Positions 1 to 9,143 of a stretch of 64,000 nt of DNA are shown one piece after another. Numbering within the stretch: the stretch's first letter is position 1; each line of letters starts with the position of its first letter. The position numbers and the translations under genes were made by a program. The notes beneath the pieces were generated by a model that had not been told where the DNA came from, did not search any database, and was given only the letters and a program-made list of their open reading frames with translations. This stretch comes from CAWKDG01 sp963848355 (GTDB taxonomy: Bacteria > Actinomycetota > Acidimicrobiia > Acidimicrobiales > UBA8190), in NCBI GenBank assembly GCA_963848355.1, contig CAWKDG010000001.1:248001-312000 (forward strand). Direction: 5' to 3'.

Positions 1-71
1 CGTCTCGGGATGAGGTACCCCGTGACTTCGTTACGGGAACGCGACCGGACGGGCAGTACACGCTGATCGTC

Positions 72-983
72 CTACCGCCGAGCCAGACGGCGCGCCACCC
101 GTCGAAGTACTCGGCGCCTGCGCGGTGCCGAAGGTCGTTGCAAAGTCCGACTGAGCTGGATCGCCCGTTCACTGCGAGCCGTCGCCAGGTTCAAGAGATT
201 CAGCGCCACGTGATCCAGAAACACAGGCTCGTCCTCCGAGAACGCGTGAGGATCCGCGCCCGTGAGCTCGAAGTCCGGTGCATAGAGTCGGACGATCGTT
301 TCTGCCGTTTCTGCGTCCAGAAGTGTTGTCCCGTCTATGCCCAAACCCTGATTGGAGCGCCGGGGGGTTACTTTGACTCCGGCACGATCAGACAGTCGAC
401 CGAAGAGGTCTGAGATCCCGGCTGTCGGAACGATCTCGATGTTGTCGAGCACCGCCCTCGGCACGAGATCGGCCTGCAGCCCGAAATGTCTTTCCGCCAT
501 CCAGCGCTCCGGCTCCTGCGCCATCACACGGACGAATAGGCGGAACGAGGCGCCGACGTCGACACCTCGCTCGTTCTCTAGGAGTGCCGGAGCCCCGTCG
601 AACCGTTTCGCGCCGGGCGCTTTCATCAGCAGTTTTGACTCCCATGCCGAGTACAACCGCGCAAAAGGATTGCGGACGATAGCGACGCGTAGCCAGTCGA
701 CGCTGGTGAGCGCATCCTCACGCAACGACAGATCCACATTGGCCAAGGTCGGGACGGGGTAGAGGTCCATGTCGTGAACAACGACATCCGGGGTGGAAAG
801 GCCCGGATTCCGCGACCGATTCATGATCGCCGGATCGTGGCCCTCCAACTCGAGTAAGCCCCACAGCATGGTCGTGCACGCCGCCTTGGGAACCCGAATG
901 TAGAGGGTTCGAGACCGCTCGGCGACAAAGAAGCGCTCGAGTCCGCCTCGGGATCCCTCGAGGGCTTGCAGGGTGCTATCCAC
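72..983 (-). CDS. Sulfotransferase, carbohydrate (Sulfotransfer_2) type
   Basis: This is a 303-residue protein of the PAPS-dependent carbohydrate sulfotransferase type. Residues 31-39 read VPKAACTTM, the 5'-phosphosulfate-binding loop in the form PKAACTT seen in HNK-1/chondroitin-type enzymes. Around residues 103-114, VRNPFARLYSAW matches the 3'-phosphate-binding motif with Arg and Ser. Such enzymes move sulfate from PAPS to a sugar hydroxyl. The C-terminus is very Arg-rich. There is no signal peptide, so a cytosolic role before export is likely. It lies 9 bases downstream of the three-domain gene at 993-3245 on the same strand and probably shares its transcript. The acceptor cannot be deduced. 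Confidence 0.8.
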   Translation of the reverse strand: MDSTLQALEGSRGGLERFFVAERSRTLYIRVPKAACTTMLWGLLELEGHDPAIMNRSRNPGLSTPDVVVHDMDLYPVPTLANVDLSLREDALTSVDWLRVAIVRNPFARLYSAWESKLLMKAPGAKRFDGAPALLENERGVDVGASFRLFVRVMAQEPERWMAERHFGLQADLVPRAVLDNIEIVPTAGISDLFGRLSDRAGVKVTPRRSNQGLGIDGTTLLDAETAETIVRLYAPDFELTGADPHAFSEDEPVFLDHVALNLLNLATARSERAIQLSRTLQRPSAPRRRRVLRRVARRLARR

Positions 984-992
984 CCTTTGATA

Positions 993-3245
993 TTACAGGG
1001 ACGACTTCCCCTTCCGTCCGGTGAGTCGATCCGTGAGCGACACTTTGGCTCGGGCCGGGACGCCTCGTTTCATGACGATGAGACCGATATCGACGGGGAC
1101 GTCTCCCCAGTCACGTACGGTCTGGACGTCGACGGCCTCCAGGCCAACGGCGCGTCCTTCGGAAATCACATCCTTCAGCCTCCCGTGTCGTCGCTGCGGC
1201 TCCACCGTCTGACCCTGAGAGCGGTTCCAGAGATCGTCCTTGCCGCGTACGAGGTCGACGGTGAGGATCACGACGCCTTCCTGGTTGATCCGCTGCGAGA
1301 TATCGCCCAGGAGCGAACGACGACCGTCACCGGACAGGTGTTCGATGACGCTCAGGCAATAGGCACCGTCGAATCGCTCTTCCGGCGGCAGTTGGTCGAG
1401 TGTGCAGTTCCAGGAGTGGTGGGCGAAGCCTGCCTGGGCGTAGTCGAGAAAACCCCACTCGTTCCAGTCGTCGGAGCGGGGCCACGTGCGTACTTTGGAA
1501 GATGGATCGACGGTGTCGACCTCGTACCCGCGGGCGGTCAGGTAGGGGACCAGGGGGTTGATGCCGGCGCCGATGTCGACGATGCGACTTCCGGGTTGGA
1601 GGAGACCGATCACGAGATCGGCTGTCATCGGGTATTCCCAGAGCCGGGGCGCATGATCGGGAAAGAACCCGACCGTGTCCCACGCCGACGTGCGCACGCC
1701 GATGAGCCGGAGAGGATTGGTCTGACGGCCGGCTACCTGTGACAACGTGTCCGGTGTGTAGTCGCGCCGATGCTTGTGCGCTGGGGGCTTCAGAACGAGA
1801 ATGGTCGTAATCCCGTGGACCTCGCGTAGGGGGTACTGCTCGGACTGCGGGGAAAGCCGACCGATGGTGGACGAGAGCGGTTCATGAAAATGAACCATCG
1901 GAGAATTGGTATCGGGCGGCCGCTCGTAACCTGAGATCAGCAGTGCCCTCGTCGAGGCCTGGAGGAGGCGATCGACGAGGTCGGTATAGTTGGCCGGGTT
2001 GGCCTCGTGGATGAGCACGTCCTGACACAGCGTGAGTTCGGCCTCGACCGAGTGTTCGCTGAGGGTTCCGACCCGGTAGTCGCCGTCGGGATTTCCCGAG
2101 GCGGCGCGTCGAACGGCTTCCGGCGACAGATCGAGTCCGACGTAGTTTTGGAGCGACAGGCCCTTCGTGGCCTCACCGTCGCCACAGCCCACGTCGAGAA
2201 CGGAGGCGGGGCGAAGAACGTCGACCAGAGCCGAAAGGAGATCCCGCTTTTCCTCCAACGGCTTGCCGCGGCTGCCCACGCCGGACCCGAGCTCAGGATT
2301 CGTGGTGTAGCGCCATTCCCAAAACGTGGAGTTGGGGAAGACTTCGTGCCAGATCTCGCCGATCGCCGTATTGGCCTTGTCGATCTGTCCGTCGACGGCC
2401 GCGACGCCGGTACGCGTGAGGAGTCCCATCGGATTCAGGTCCTCGTGATAGTGCATGACGGCCGGAGCGGCCGCGTCTTTCGGCATCGAATTGCGTTGAA
2501 ATCGGTGCGTGGGAAAGTTCCAGCGAGGGTCGAGTCGGAAGGCCTCGATCCCTTCCGCGGCCATGGCCATGACCATGGCTACCTGATCCACGAATCGGGT
2601 CTCCTGGCCGAGGATATCGATCCGCTCCAGCAACCACCGGGCCCACCGCTCCCAGGCGTGAGCCACATCAGAAAGGATGGCCCCCGGAACGATGTAGAGA
2701 CCTCCGTTGCCGTTCCCGGCCACCGTCGACTCTTCGGGATGCCAATCGACGGACACCAACGGGGGCAGGGTCAGACCGGCGGTCGTGAAGACGGTCTCGA
2801 GGATCGCCAGCGCGGGATGTGCACGGTCGACGACCTTCGACGCCACGGCACGAGCGGGGATGGAGAGCGCCCGGGGGTCCTCGAGCACGACGACGTCGGT
2901 ATCCGTGAGCACCGCCAGACCCGCTATATCGCCTTCGGCCAAGCGCAGCGCTCCCGATATCTTGTTGCAGTGGGGGGAACGTTCGTCGAAGGGCTGAATG
3001 GTCGTCACCGAGACACCTTGGGTTTCCAGAAAGGTCAGGACCTCTGATTGGATCGGGCCGACCGCGTGCACGATGAGATCAGTCGGGTCCACTCCGGCCA
3101 CTCGGGTCAATGTGGCATACCAACGGAGAGCATCGAGATGAAAGCGCGGGTCCGAGTCGACAACGCAGGAGAGCTTGCCGCGGCCCTGCCGGTCCGGGGC
3201 CGAGGGGTCCGTCGACCGGGACTTGGGTGTTGAGTTTTGGCCCAC
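993..3245 (-). CDS. Three-domain protein: glycosyltransferase-like, methyltransferase, methyltransferase
   Basis: This is a 750-residue protein with three apparent catalytic modules. Residues about 25-300 resemble a nucleotide-sugar glycosyltransferase fold, with CVVDSDPRFHLDALRWY near the start and TDTDVVVLEDP as a DxD-like metal site. Residues about 330-480 carry a class I SAM methyltransferase motif, SVLDVGCGDGEATKGL. Residues about 530-720 carry a second one, RIVDIGAGINPLVPYL, followed by FDGAYCLSVIEHL. No membrane segment is visible. It sits between two sulfotransferase genes on the same strand, so I infer that it builds and methylates a glycan that is then sulfated. The glycosyltransferase call is weaker than the two methyltransferase calls. 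Confidence 0.7.
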   Translation of the reverse strand: MGQNSTPKSRSTDPSAPDRQGRGKLSCVVDSDPRFHLDALRWYATLTRVAGVDPTDLIVHAVGPIQSEVLTFLETQGVSVTTIQPFDERSPHCNKISGALRLAEGDIAGLAVLTDTDVVVLEDPRALSIPARAVASKVVDRAHPALAILETVFTTAGLTLPPLVSVDWHPEESTVAGNGNGGLYIVPGAILSDVAHAWERWARWLLERIDILGQETRFVDQVAMVMAMAAEGIEAFRLDPRWNFPTHRFQRNSMPKDAAAPAVMHYHEDLNPMGLLTRTGVAAVDGQIDKANTAIGEIWHEVFPNSTFWEWRYTTNPELGSGVGSRGKPLEEKRDLLSALVDVLRPASVLDVGCGDGEATKGLSLQNYVGLDLSPEAVRRAASGNPDGDYRVGTLSEHSVEAELTLCQDVLIHEANPANYTDLVDRLLQASTRALLISGYERPPDTNSPMVHFHEPLSSTIGRLSPQSEQYPLREVHGITTILVLKPPAHKHRRDYTPDTLSQVAGRQTNPLRLIGVRTSAWDTVGFFPDHAPRLWEYPMTADLVIGLLQPGSRIVDIGAGINPLVPYLTARGYEVDTVDPSSKVRTWPRSDDWNEWGFLDYAQAGFAHHSWNCTLDQLPPEERFDGAYCLSVIEHLSGDGRRSLLGDISQRINQEGVVILTVDLVRGKDDLWNRSQGQTVEPQRRHGRLKDVISEGRAVGLEAVDVQTVRDWGDVPVDIGLIVMKRGVPARAKVSLTDRLTGRKGKSSL

Positions 3246-3311
3246 ACGAAATAGTAATCCAGCCTGCCGGGTCCGGCGCCCGTTCAGTGACTGGTCGGCG
3301 TCATGGACCAG

Positions 3312-4295
3312 TCACGACCGCCGCTGCCGGAGCTTCCCCGCGAAGCGGGCCATGCGGGATAGCCGCGACACATGTAACAGGTGTTCACGGCGCTGGACCT
3401 CGCGCCTCAGAATGTCGGTGTCTCGACGCAAGGTGATGAGGTCATTGACCCAGGGCGGCTCGGGTCCGAGGTCCGGAGCACTCCAAGACCGATGCGGGCC
3501 GCCGAGCTGCCGCAGGGCCGCAACGATCTCGAGCTGGCTGTCCCACAGACCTGACAGGCGGTCCCGGGGTGCGTGCTGGTGTCGGAGGTCGGCGGCCAGC
3601 CAAGGGACGGCCGCTGACGCGGCAGGGGACTCGACCGGGATTCCCATGCCGCCCAGGAAATCTTCCAGCTCACTGATCCAGGCGGCCGGTTCGTCGAGCA
3701 TCCGGGCATAGTCCGCCACCAGCGTGGGGAGCCCGACGAGATTGGCGCAGGCCGAGCGTACGTATCGGTCCCACAGCGCGAGACCGTACGTCACACCGAT
3801 GCCTTCGCGTACGTGAAGTGACCCTGCGACCTCGACCGGGTCGCGGTAGACGAACACCGCCGCCATCGGGGGCCCGGCGACGGTTCGCCAGAAGGGAAGA
3901 GTGAGGCAATTACGGGGGTCCTTCCACGCCATTGGCCGCGAGGGGAAGCTCGTGATGAAAGACTCGACGGCACGGGCACGCCAACCGTCCAGATCGGGAT
4001 CACCCTCCCATCCCGGCGTCAGGTCCGGGGGTCCCGACCACGTTCCTCCCAGGTGGACCAGGAGTCGGTCGTTGAAGGCCCTCAGCCGCCTGCTTTCCAG
4101 ATTGCCGCGTTCATTGTCGGCCGCGATCGCCGTCTGATCATCCCCTGACGGGACGGCGATCCCGAGGCCTGCCAGTGTTCCGGTCGTTGCCGACGTGCCG
4201 CTCCGGTGCATGCCGATGACGAAGATGCACGCCTGATCCAACGATGGTTGCCCCTCCGACACACGCACGACTCTAATGGCAGCCGATCGGCTCAT
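3312..4295 (-). CDS. Sulfotransferase family protein
   Basis: This 327-residue protein has the 5'-phosphosulfate-binding loop FVIGMHRSGTSATTGTL at about residues 25-41. A 3'-phosphate-binding stretch, VFVYRDPVEVAGSL, lies in the middle. Together these mark a P-loop-like PAPS sulfotransferase. The C-terminal 50 residues are charged and Arg-rich, with a short helical, possibly coiled segment. The next gene, at 993-3245, starts 66 bases downstream, so the two are probably co-transcribed. It belongs to a different sequence subgroup from the sulfotransferase at 72-983. The substrate is unknown. Confidence 0.75.
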   Translation of the reverse strand: MSRSAAIRVVRVSEGQPSLDQACIFVIGMHRSGTSATTGTLAGLGIAVPSGDDQTAIAADNERGNLESRRLRAFNDRLLVHLGGTWSGPPDLTPGWEGDPDLDGWRARAVESFITSFPSRPMAWKDPRNCLTLPFWRTVAGPPMAAVFVYRDPVEVAGSLHVREGIGVTYGLALWDRYVRSACANLVGLPTLVADYARMLDEPAAWISELEDFLGGMGIPVESPAASAAVPWLAADLRHQHAPRDRLSGLWDSQLEIVAALRQLGGPHRSWSAPDLGPEPPWVNDLITLRRDTDILRREVQRREHLLHVSRLSRMARFAGKLRQRRS

Positions 4296-4540
4296 TTAGC
4301 ATGCTGATCTCGAGCCGTCAGGAGGTGATCACTCGTCGACTCCGGCCGAACGGGTGCGCACCGATGCTCACAACTATCGTGAGGTCGCTGGTGATACGGA
4401 CCCGCCGAGGCGGTGAAGATCCTGGCCCGAGCCGATCAGTCCACGATCTGGACGAGGGGTCGCCAGACCAATACCCTGCGGTCGACGCTGGGCGATTCGT
4501 TACCTCCTCGGACAGGGCGCACCCTCCCTGCCCGCCCGGG
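4296..4540. other. Intergenic stretch with no gene seen
   Basis: This 245-base gap lies between the start of the sulfotransferase at 3312-4295 and the end of the gene at 4541-5176, both on the minus strand. A plus-strand frame from 4301 to 4594 is open, but its translation is Arg/Pro-rich with no recognisable domain, and it runs into the neighbouring gene. The gap probably holds a promoter for the sulfotransferase operon, but I cannot point to clear -35 and -10 boxes. Confidence 0.4.
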
Positions 4541-5176
4541 TCACCCGCAGGGAGCCATGAATCCGGAGAAGTCGGATTTCACCTGTATCGGTAATCCGTC
4601 CTGACAGGGGAACTGAGGCGAGCCCTCAGCAACTTCCGTCCATGTCCCAGCTTGGTTCTGCATGAGCATGAATCCTGGTTGGCTCCCTCCGAACTCGACG
4701 ACGGCGTACGAGGAGTCGGACCCGGACAGAAAGACATCCCCGATCGGTCCCGGGGCATGTACACCACCGTCGATGTCCGCCTTCTCGGCCGTTGTGGCTG
4801 CGAGAGCCGATCCGGGCTTAGCCGGGGGAGATGTACCGCTCACGACGACGGGGGTGATGGGAAGGCTCGGACTGTTTGGAATCGATGTCGCTGGGATTGT
4901 GGTCGCCGCAACGGTGGTCGACGTTGCGCGTATCGTTGGCGACGTCCGCCCTGCGCCGTTGGTCGGGGGTGGCGTCGATGACGCATGGCCATGTGGCGAC
5001 GCCGATCGCGGCGGCCGGTATTCGGGGGACCGCGGCCACGCCAACACCAGGACGACGATGGGGGTCAGGACAGCGGCGAGGAGCAGCACGATGGTCTGCA
5101 TCCGGCTCCGAGGCCCGGTCGATGGATTCTGTGGACCGCGTATGCGGGCTCGGCCTCGATCAGTCACGGATGGCAT
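4541..5176 (-). CDS. Hypothetical membrane-anchored secreted protein
   Basis: I chose the ATG at 5176, 13 bases downstream of the stop of the TadG-like gene, giving 211 residues. The first 25 residues are basic. A single hydrophobic segment, TIVLLLAAVLTPIVVLVLAW, follows. Then comes a Pro/Thr/Ser-rich linker of about 80 residues and a C-terminal domain of about 80 residues with two cysteines. This is the layout of a protein anchored in the membrane with an extracellular domain. I do not recognise the domain. The frame stays open upstream inside the TadG-like gene, but that part translates to low-complexity shadow sequence. The pairing suggests a shared envelope function. Confidence 0.6.
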   Translation of the reverse strand: MPSVTDRGRARIRGPQNPSTGPRSRMQTIVLLLAAVLTPIVVLVLAWPRSPEYRPPRSASPHGHASSTPPPTNGAGRTSPTIRATSTTVAATTIPATSIPNSPSLPITPVVVSGTSPPAKPGSALAATTAEKADIDGGVHAPGPIGDVFLSGSDSSYAVVEFGGSQPGFMLMQNQAGTWTEVAEGSPQFPCQDGLPIQVKSDFSGFMAPCG

Positions 5177-5189
5177 GGGCTCTTGGCAA

Positions 5190-7184
5190 TCACAAGACGA
5201 GATGGACAGGGCTGCCTTCGAGCCCCACCGCCCATGTCGTTCGATCTGACACCGAACTGCCGCCGAACGTGTACTCGACCATGAACCATCCCCCGTTCCC
5301 ACTGACGTCAGGGGGTACGGTCGTCTGGATCCACAGGTAGCGGTCGTTGTACTGCGATGGACTCGCGCGACCGGGAAGTCCGCCAGGCTTGAGTCCCGGG
5401 TCGCAGATACAGGAGGTGGCGGCCTCCGGGGGGTCGTTGCCGTCGCTGCTGTAGAAGTCCGAGGCAGAGACCGGTGACGGGCCGTCGAGGTCCGGGGGCA
5501 GACCTGGACAGCCTGACACGGCATCGTCGCAGGTCTCGTACGTGAAGTTGGCGGCGGAGACGTCTGGAATGCCGTCGGTCCCCGTCGGATTGCTCCCGGC
5601 GGGATCTGGTTTGAGGATTCTGATCGCCGTTGCCCCCTCTCCGGGATCGAACAGGAGGATGTCCATCTTCCTGCCTGCGTAATCCTGAGAGACCTGGGCG
5701 AGGTAGAAAGTGGCACACGCTTCCGGGGTGGAAGCAGAGACGTCGTCCACCGCCGATCCCTGGGAGTCCTGTTCCTCACGTGGGCCGGGGGTGCACGTGG
5801 TGCTCGGCGCGGAGTTGACGTAGATACTCATGGCGTCGGCGCCGTGGACTTCTGGGCACATGGGATCGGCCGGGAGCCCATTCTCGGCGATCGTCGAACA
5901 TGGCGTGAACGGACCTGTATCGACGGCGCCGTCGCATGAACTGAACGGAGGTGACGACGAGGCACCGCTCGCACCGCAGTAATTCCCGAAGCCAGGGCCG
6001 TCACCGACCTCGGCCCGGAGCGCGAATTGGTTTGTCCCGGTGCTGTCTGGCTCGCCGGCCTGGGTCCAGATATGAAGCTGGTAGTTGCCGGGAGGCGAAC
6101 CAGCGGGAATGGTTCCTAGGGAGCACCAGCTGTTTTCACACGTCGTATCGCCGCTTACGAATACTCCCGGTTCGGCTGTCGACGCGCCGGGCGGAGACAG
6201 GACAGACCCCGAACCGGAAGAGCCGTTCGCGGGTTCCTCGAGAAGCCAGTCGGTGTTGACCTGGGAGTTGGTGTAATCAGCGCAGGTTCCGTCGGTACCC
6301 CATCCGGTCGTATCGTCATTGGGGATACTGGCTGGCGAGGCGACGGTGCAGTTGGGGTACGTGCTTCCGGAAAAGCGCACCGGGTTATAGGCGGGATCGT
6401 AGATCTCGATCGTGACATCCTCAGGAGTGACTGGATCCGTTCCACCACTGCTGGGCACGTCGACGTCGTACGTGTATCCAGTGCTCCTGTAATCGGGGTT
6501 GGCGAAGATCGTCGCTGCCGACGGGTTCGTCCCGGTTTCGTCGAGGGGACAATCGGTGTTGCCGTCCGCTCGGTCTCCGGCGTATGCGGTCGAGAACTCA
6601 TCCCCATCCTCCCTTGCCGAGCAGTACCCACTGACGGCCAGCCAGTAATTGGCGCACGAGATGCCGCCACACGACAGCGTTCCGGTACCGAGCTGGAGAT
6701 CTCCTGTTCCGAGCGAGTTGTCTGGGCTGCCGAGAGGCACGGCCGGGTCGTACTGGGCCACTGATGACCGCGTCTCGGAGATCGACTCGAGTCCGAACAC
6801 CTTTGCGAAGAATGTCTCGATGTGAGCGTCGGTGATCGTCACCTTCAGTTGATCGGGATTGGAGGTCGGTGCCGCAGTGACGGTTTCGCCGGGATTGGCT
6901 GAGGTGAAGCCGTTGGCGGCAGCCAGCCCTTCGGCCACGCGTTGTGCTGTGTTGAAGTCGTCGGGCATGTAGACCACTCCACCGAGTGCAGCGGCGTCGG
7001 CTGCCCGTTGTAGGCGGGAGCCCTCCAGATACCAGTTTCCGACATCGATGACCAGAGCGGCGATACCGATGAGGACGACCAACGACAGGGCGAAGAAGAC
7101 AAGGACGAATCCGCCGTCACCGGCGACGACGGAGTCGATGACAGCCGAGCTCCGCTGGTCGCGTAGACGAAATCCGGTACTCAC
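5190..7184 (-). CDS. TadE/TadG-like (Flp pilus assembly-type) envelope protein
   Basis: I use the GTG at 7184, giving about 664 residues, because the sequence further upstream looks non-coding and the Tad motif starts soon after. Residues 25-70 contain GGFVLVFFALSLVVLIGIAA followed by a Val/Asp/Gly stretch and RLQRAADAAALGG. This is the N-terminal membrane helix and helical region typical of the Tad/TadG family (putative Flp pilus assembly). The remaining 550 or so residues are an extracellular-looking region rich in Gly, Ser, Thr and Asp with several cysteines; I do not recognise a domain in it. No Tad ATPase, secretin or prepilin peptidase is encoded nearby, so a role in pili is unproven. 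No strong ribosome binding site precedes the GTG. Confidence 0.65.
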   Translation of the reverse strand: MSTGFRLRDQRSSAVIDSVVAGDGGFVLVFFALSLVVLIGIAALVIDVGNWYLEGSRLQRAADAAALGGVVYMPDDFNTAQRVAEGLAAANGFTSANPGETVTAAPTSNPDQLKVTITDAHIETFFAKVFGLESISETRSSVAQYDPAVPLGSPDNSLGTGDLQLGTGTLSCGGISCANYWLAVSGYCSAREDGDEFSTAYAGDRADGNTDCPLDETGTNPSAATIFANPDYRSTGYTYDVDVPSSGGTDPVTPEDVTIEIYDPAYNPVRFSGSTYPNCTVASPASIPNDDTTGWGTDGTCADYTNSQVNTDWLLEEPANGSSGSGSVLSPPGASTAEPGVFVSGDTTCENSWCSLGTIPAGSPPGNYQLHIWTQAGEPDSTGTNQFALRAEVGDGPGFGNYCGASGASSSPPFSSCDGAVDTGPFTPCSTIAENGLPADPMCPEVHGADAMSIYVNSAPSTTCTPGPREEQDSQGSAVDDVSASTPEACATFYLAQVSQDYAGRKMDILLFDPGEGATAIRILKPDPAGSNPTGTDGIPDVSAANFTYETCDDAVSGCPGLPPDLDGPSPVSASDFYSSDGNDPPEAATSCICDPGLKPGGLPGRASPSQYNDRYLWIQTTVPPDVSGNGGWFMVEYTFGGSSVSDRTTWAVGLEGSPVHLVL

Positions 7185-7339
7185 GAAGAGGAGCTTCGGC
7201 AGTGGAGGGCTCGAGCCAGAGAGCGGGCAGCTGAAGACTTGCTGAAGATCGTGGCACGGGACGGCCCCGGGGCTACAACCTGAAGAACGCTGAAGGCGAC
7301 TTGGGCACGAGCTGCCATCATTGAGAGCATGGGTGGACA

Positions 7340-8020
7340 ATGAGTGTCCCGACCCTCGGCCGCATCCTCCTCGTGGAAGACGATGACAGCCTCGCCCTCG
7401 CGGTGGGCCAGGGCCTCCGGCGCGCCGGCTACGAGGCCCAGGTCGTCCAAGACGGGTCCGACCTGGCCCGACTGGTCGAAGGGTGGCTCCCCGACCTGGC
7501 TCTTCTCGATATTTCCCTGCCGACCGGTCCCGACGGTTTGGACCTGGCACGGTGGGTACGTACCAGCCTCGGTATTCCGGTCCTCTTCGTGACGGCGGCC
7601 GACTCCCTGGCCGACCGGCTTGCCGGGTTCGACGCCGGAGCCGATGATTATCTCGTCAAGCCCTTCGCACTGGCCGAGCTACTGGCCCGGATCCGAGTGG
7701 TCATGCGCCGGTCCGGCCGACTCGTCTCTCCGCTGGTGGCGGTACGCGACCTCATCCTCGACGAGCATGACCGCAGCGTGACGCGGGCCGGTCAACCCAT
7801 TCCTGTCACCCCGACGGAGTTCAATCTGTTGATGGTGTTGGTTCGCAATGCCGGGCGAGTGATGTCGAAAGGCCAACTTCTCTCATCGGTGTGGGGTTTT
7901 GACGACTACGACTCCAACCTGGTCGAGGTTCACGTCAGCGCCCTGCGGCGAAAGATCGACGGAAACGGGCCCTCACTCATCAGAACGGAACGGGGACGGG
8001 GATATGTCATCGCTGTTTGA
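7340..8020 (+). CDS. OmpR-family response regulator
   Basis: This 226-residue two-component regulator has an N-terminal receiver domain with the acidic pocket VEDDD at residues 12-16, a phospho-acceptor Asp57 in ALLDISLP, and the conserved Lys in DYLVKPFA. A C-terminal winged-helix DNA-binding domain ends with RTERGRGYVIAV, as usual for the OmpR/PhoB subfamily. The stop overlaps the start of the histidine kinase by 17 bases, so the two are translated together and form a cognate pair. It is divergent from the TadG-like gene at 5190-7184 across 155 bases. The LCP ligase follows downstream. Envelope targets are likely but not shown. Confidence 0.93.
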   Translation: MSVPTLGRILLVEDDDSLALAVGQGLRRAGYEAQVVQDGSDLARLVEGWLPDLALLDISLPTGPDGLDLARWVRTSLGIPVLFVTAADSLADRLAGFDAGADDYLVKPFALAELLARIRVVMRRSGRLVSPLVAVRDLILDEHDRSVTRAGQPIPVTPTEFNLLMVLVRNAGRVMSKGQLLSSVWGFDDYDSNLVEVHVSALRRKIDGNGPSLIRTERGRGYVIAV

Positions 8021-9086
8021 TCGCGTCGAGGGATTGATAAGCGCGTCTTCATTCGGCCATCGCCACCAAATCAACAGTCGTCGGCTCGGCCCGACGGTCC
8101 TCGTGGGGATCATCGTTCTCATCGGTATTGTCGACTGCCTGACGGGACCCCTATGGTCCATGTCGGTCTTCTACCTCATACCCACCGCGCTCGGCACCGT
8201 GATCTCCGGACGCCGATTGGGATTTGTCCTAACTGCTCTCAGTGGCGCGTCCGGACTGCTCTCGGATGTGGTTCTCCAACCCAGCTATCATCACCGCGCT
8301 GTTGCCGCCTGGAACGTACTGTTCATGGTCGTTACATTGATGATCGTGGTGGAGTTGGTCCACCGGAGTCGGCAGAGGGCGGTGGACGCACTCCAAGTCG
8401 AGGAGAACAGCCGCCAGTTCCTGGCCGCCGCCGCCCACCAACTCCGAACCCCGCTGGCCGGCATCCGTTCCACCACCGACGCTTTGATGATGGCGCCGGA
8501 CCTGGACATCGAGCAGCAGGAGTTACTGGCCGCTCTGGTACGGGAGGCGGATCGGGGCGGTCGTCTGGTTCGGTCCCTGCTGCGGGTAGCCAGGCTCGAC
8601 CAGCATGAGGCTCTTCCCCTTGAGACCACTGATCTCGGGCTCCTTCTCCAAGACGAGTCGATTCGGGCGTCGAGCGCCTGGCCACAGCTCGACTGGTCAT
8701 GTCAGACGCCCGATGTTCCCGTATTGGCGCGATGCAGCGCCGCCGCCCTGTCCGAAGCTGTGGCCAACCTTCTCGACAACGCCCATCGCCACGCCCGTAC
8801 TCGTATTGTCGTGACCTTGAGCGAGCACGGGGGTCACGCCGAGATCGTCGTCAATGACGATGGGCCCGGTCTTTCGTCGAGCTCCGTGGCCACTGCCTTC
8901 GAGCGATTTGTAAGTCTCGACGGCCAAGGTGGATCGGGTCTTGGCCTGCCCATCGCCGAAGGCATTGCCCACGCCCACGGGGGGATACTCGAATACCGGG
9001 ACGGCGCCTTCCTGCTCCGGGTACCCACGCGAATGCCGAGTCGCGGGTGGGTGCCTGATCCCGCAGGTAAAGTCACTTCCGCATGA
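8004..9086 (+). CDS. Sensor histidine kinase
   Basis: The ATG at 8004 overlaps the end of the response regulator and gives 360 residues. About four hydrophobic segments lie in residues 30-120 with very short loops, so the sensor probably reads a membrane or intramembrane signal. The HisKA box AAHQLRTPLAG contains the phospho-acceptor His145. NLLDNAHRHA is the N box, DDGPGLSSSS is a G box, and GSGLGLPIAEGIAHAHGG closes the ATP lid. All catalytic motifs are present, so it should phosphorylate the regulator at 7340-8020. The signal is unknown. Confidence 0.92.
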   Translation: MSSLFDRVEGLISASSFGHRHQINSRRLGPTVLVGIIVLIGIVDCLTGPLWSMSVFYLIPTALGTVISGRRLGFVLTALSGASGLLSDVVLQPSYHHRAVAAWNVLFMVVTLMIVVELVHRSRQRAVDALQVEENSRQFLAAAAHQLRTPLAGIRSTTDALMMAPDLDIEQQELLAALVREADRGGRLVRSLLRVARLDQHEALPLETTDLGLLLQDESIRASSAWPQLDWSCQTPDVPVLARCSAAALSEAVANLLDNAHRHARTRIVVTLSEHGGHAEIVVNDDGPGLSSSSVATAFERFVSLDGQGGSGLGLPIAEGIAHAHGGILEYRDGAFLLRVPTRMPSRGWVPDPAGKVTSA

Positions 9087-9143
9087 CCGCGATCGGCCGG
9101 GAGCCATCCAGCACCGATAGGACAAGCAACGGAGGGAAGCCAC

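Noticed and set aside
4301..4594. A plus-strand frame in the gap before the sulfotransferase operon
   Set aside because: It has no recognisable domain, no good start context, and overlaps the gene at 4541-5176.
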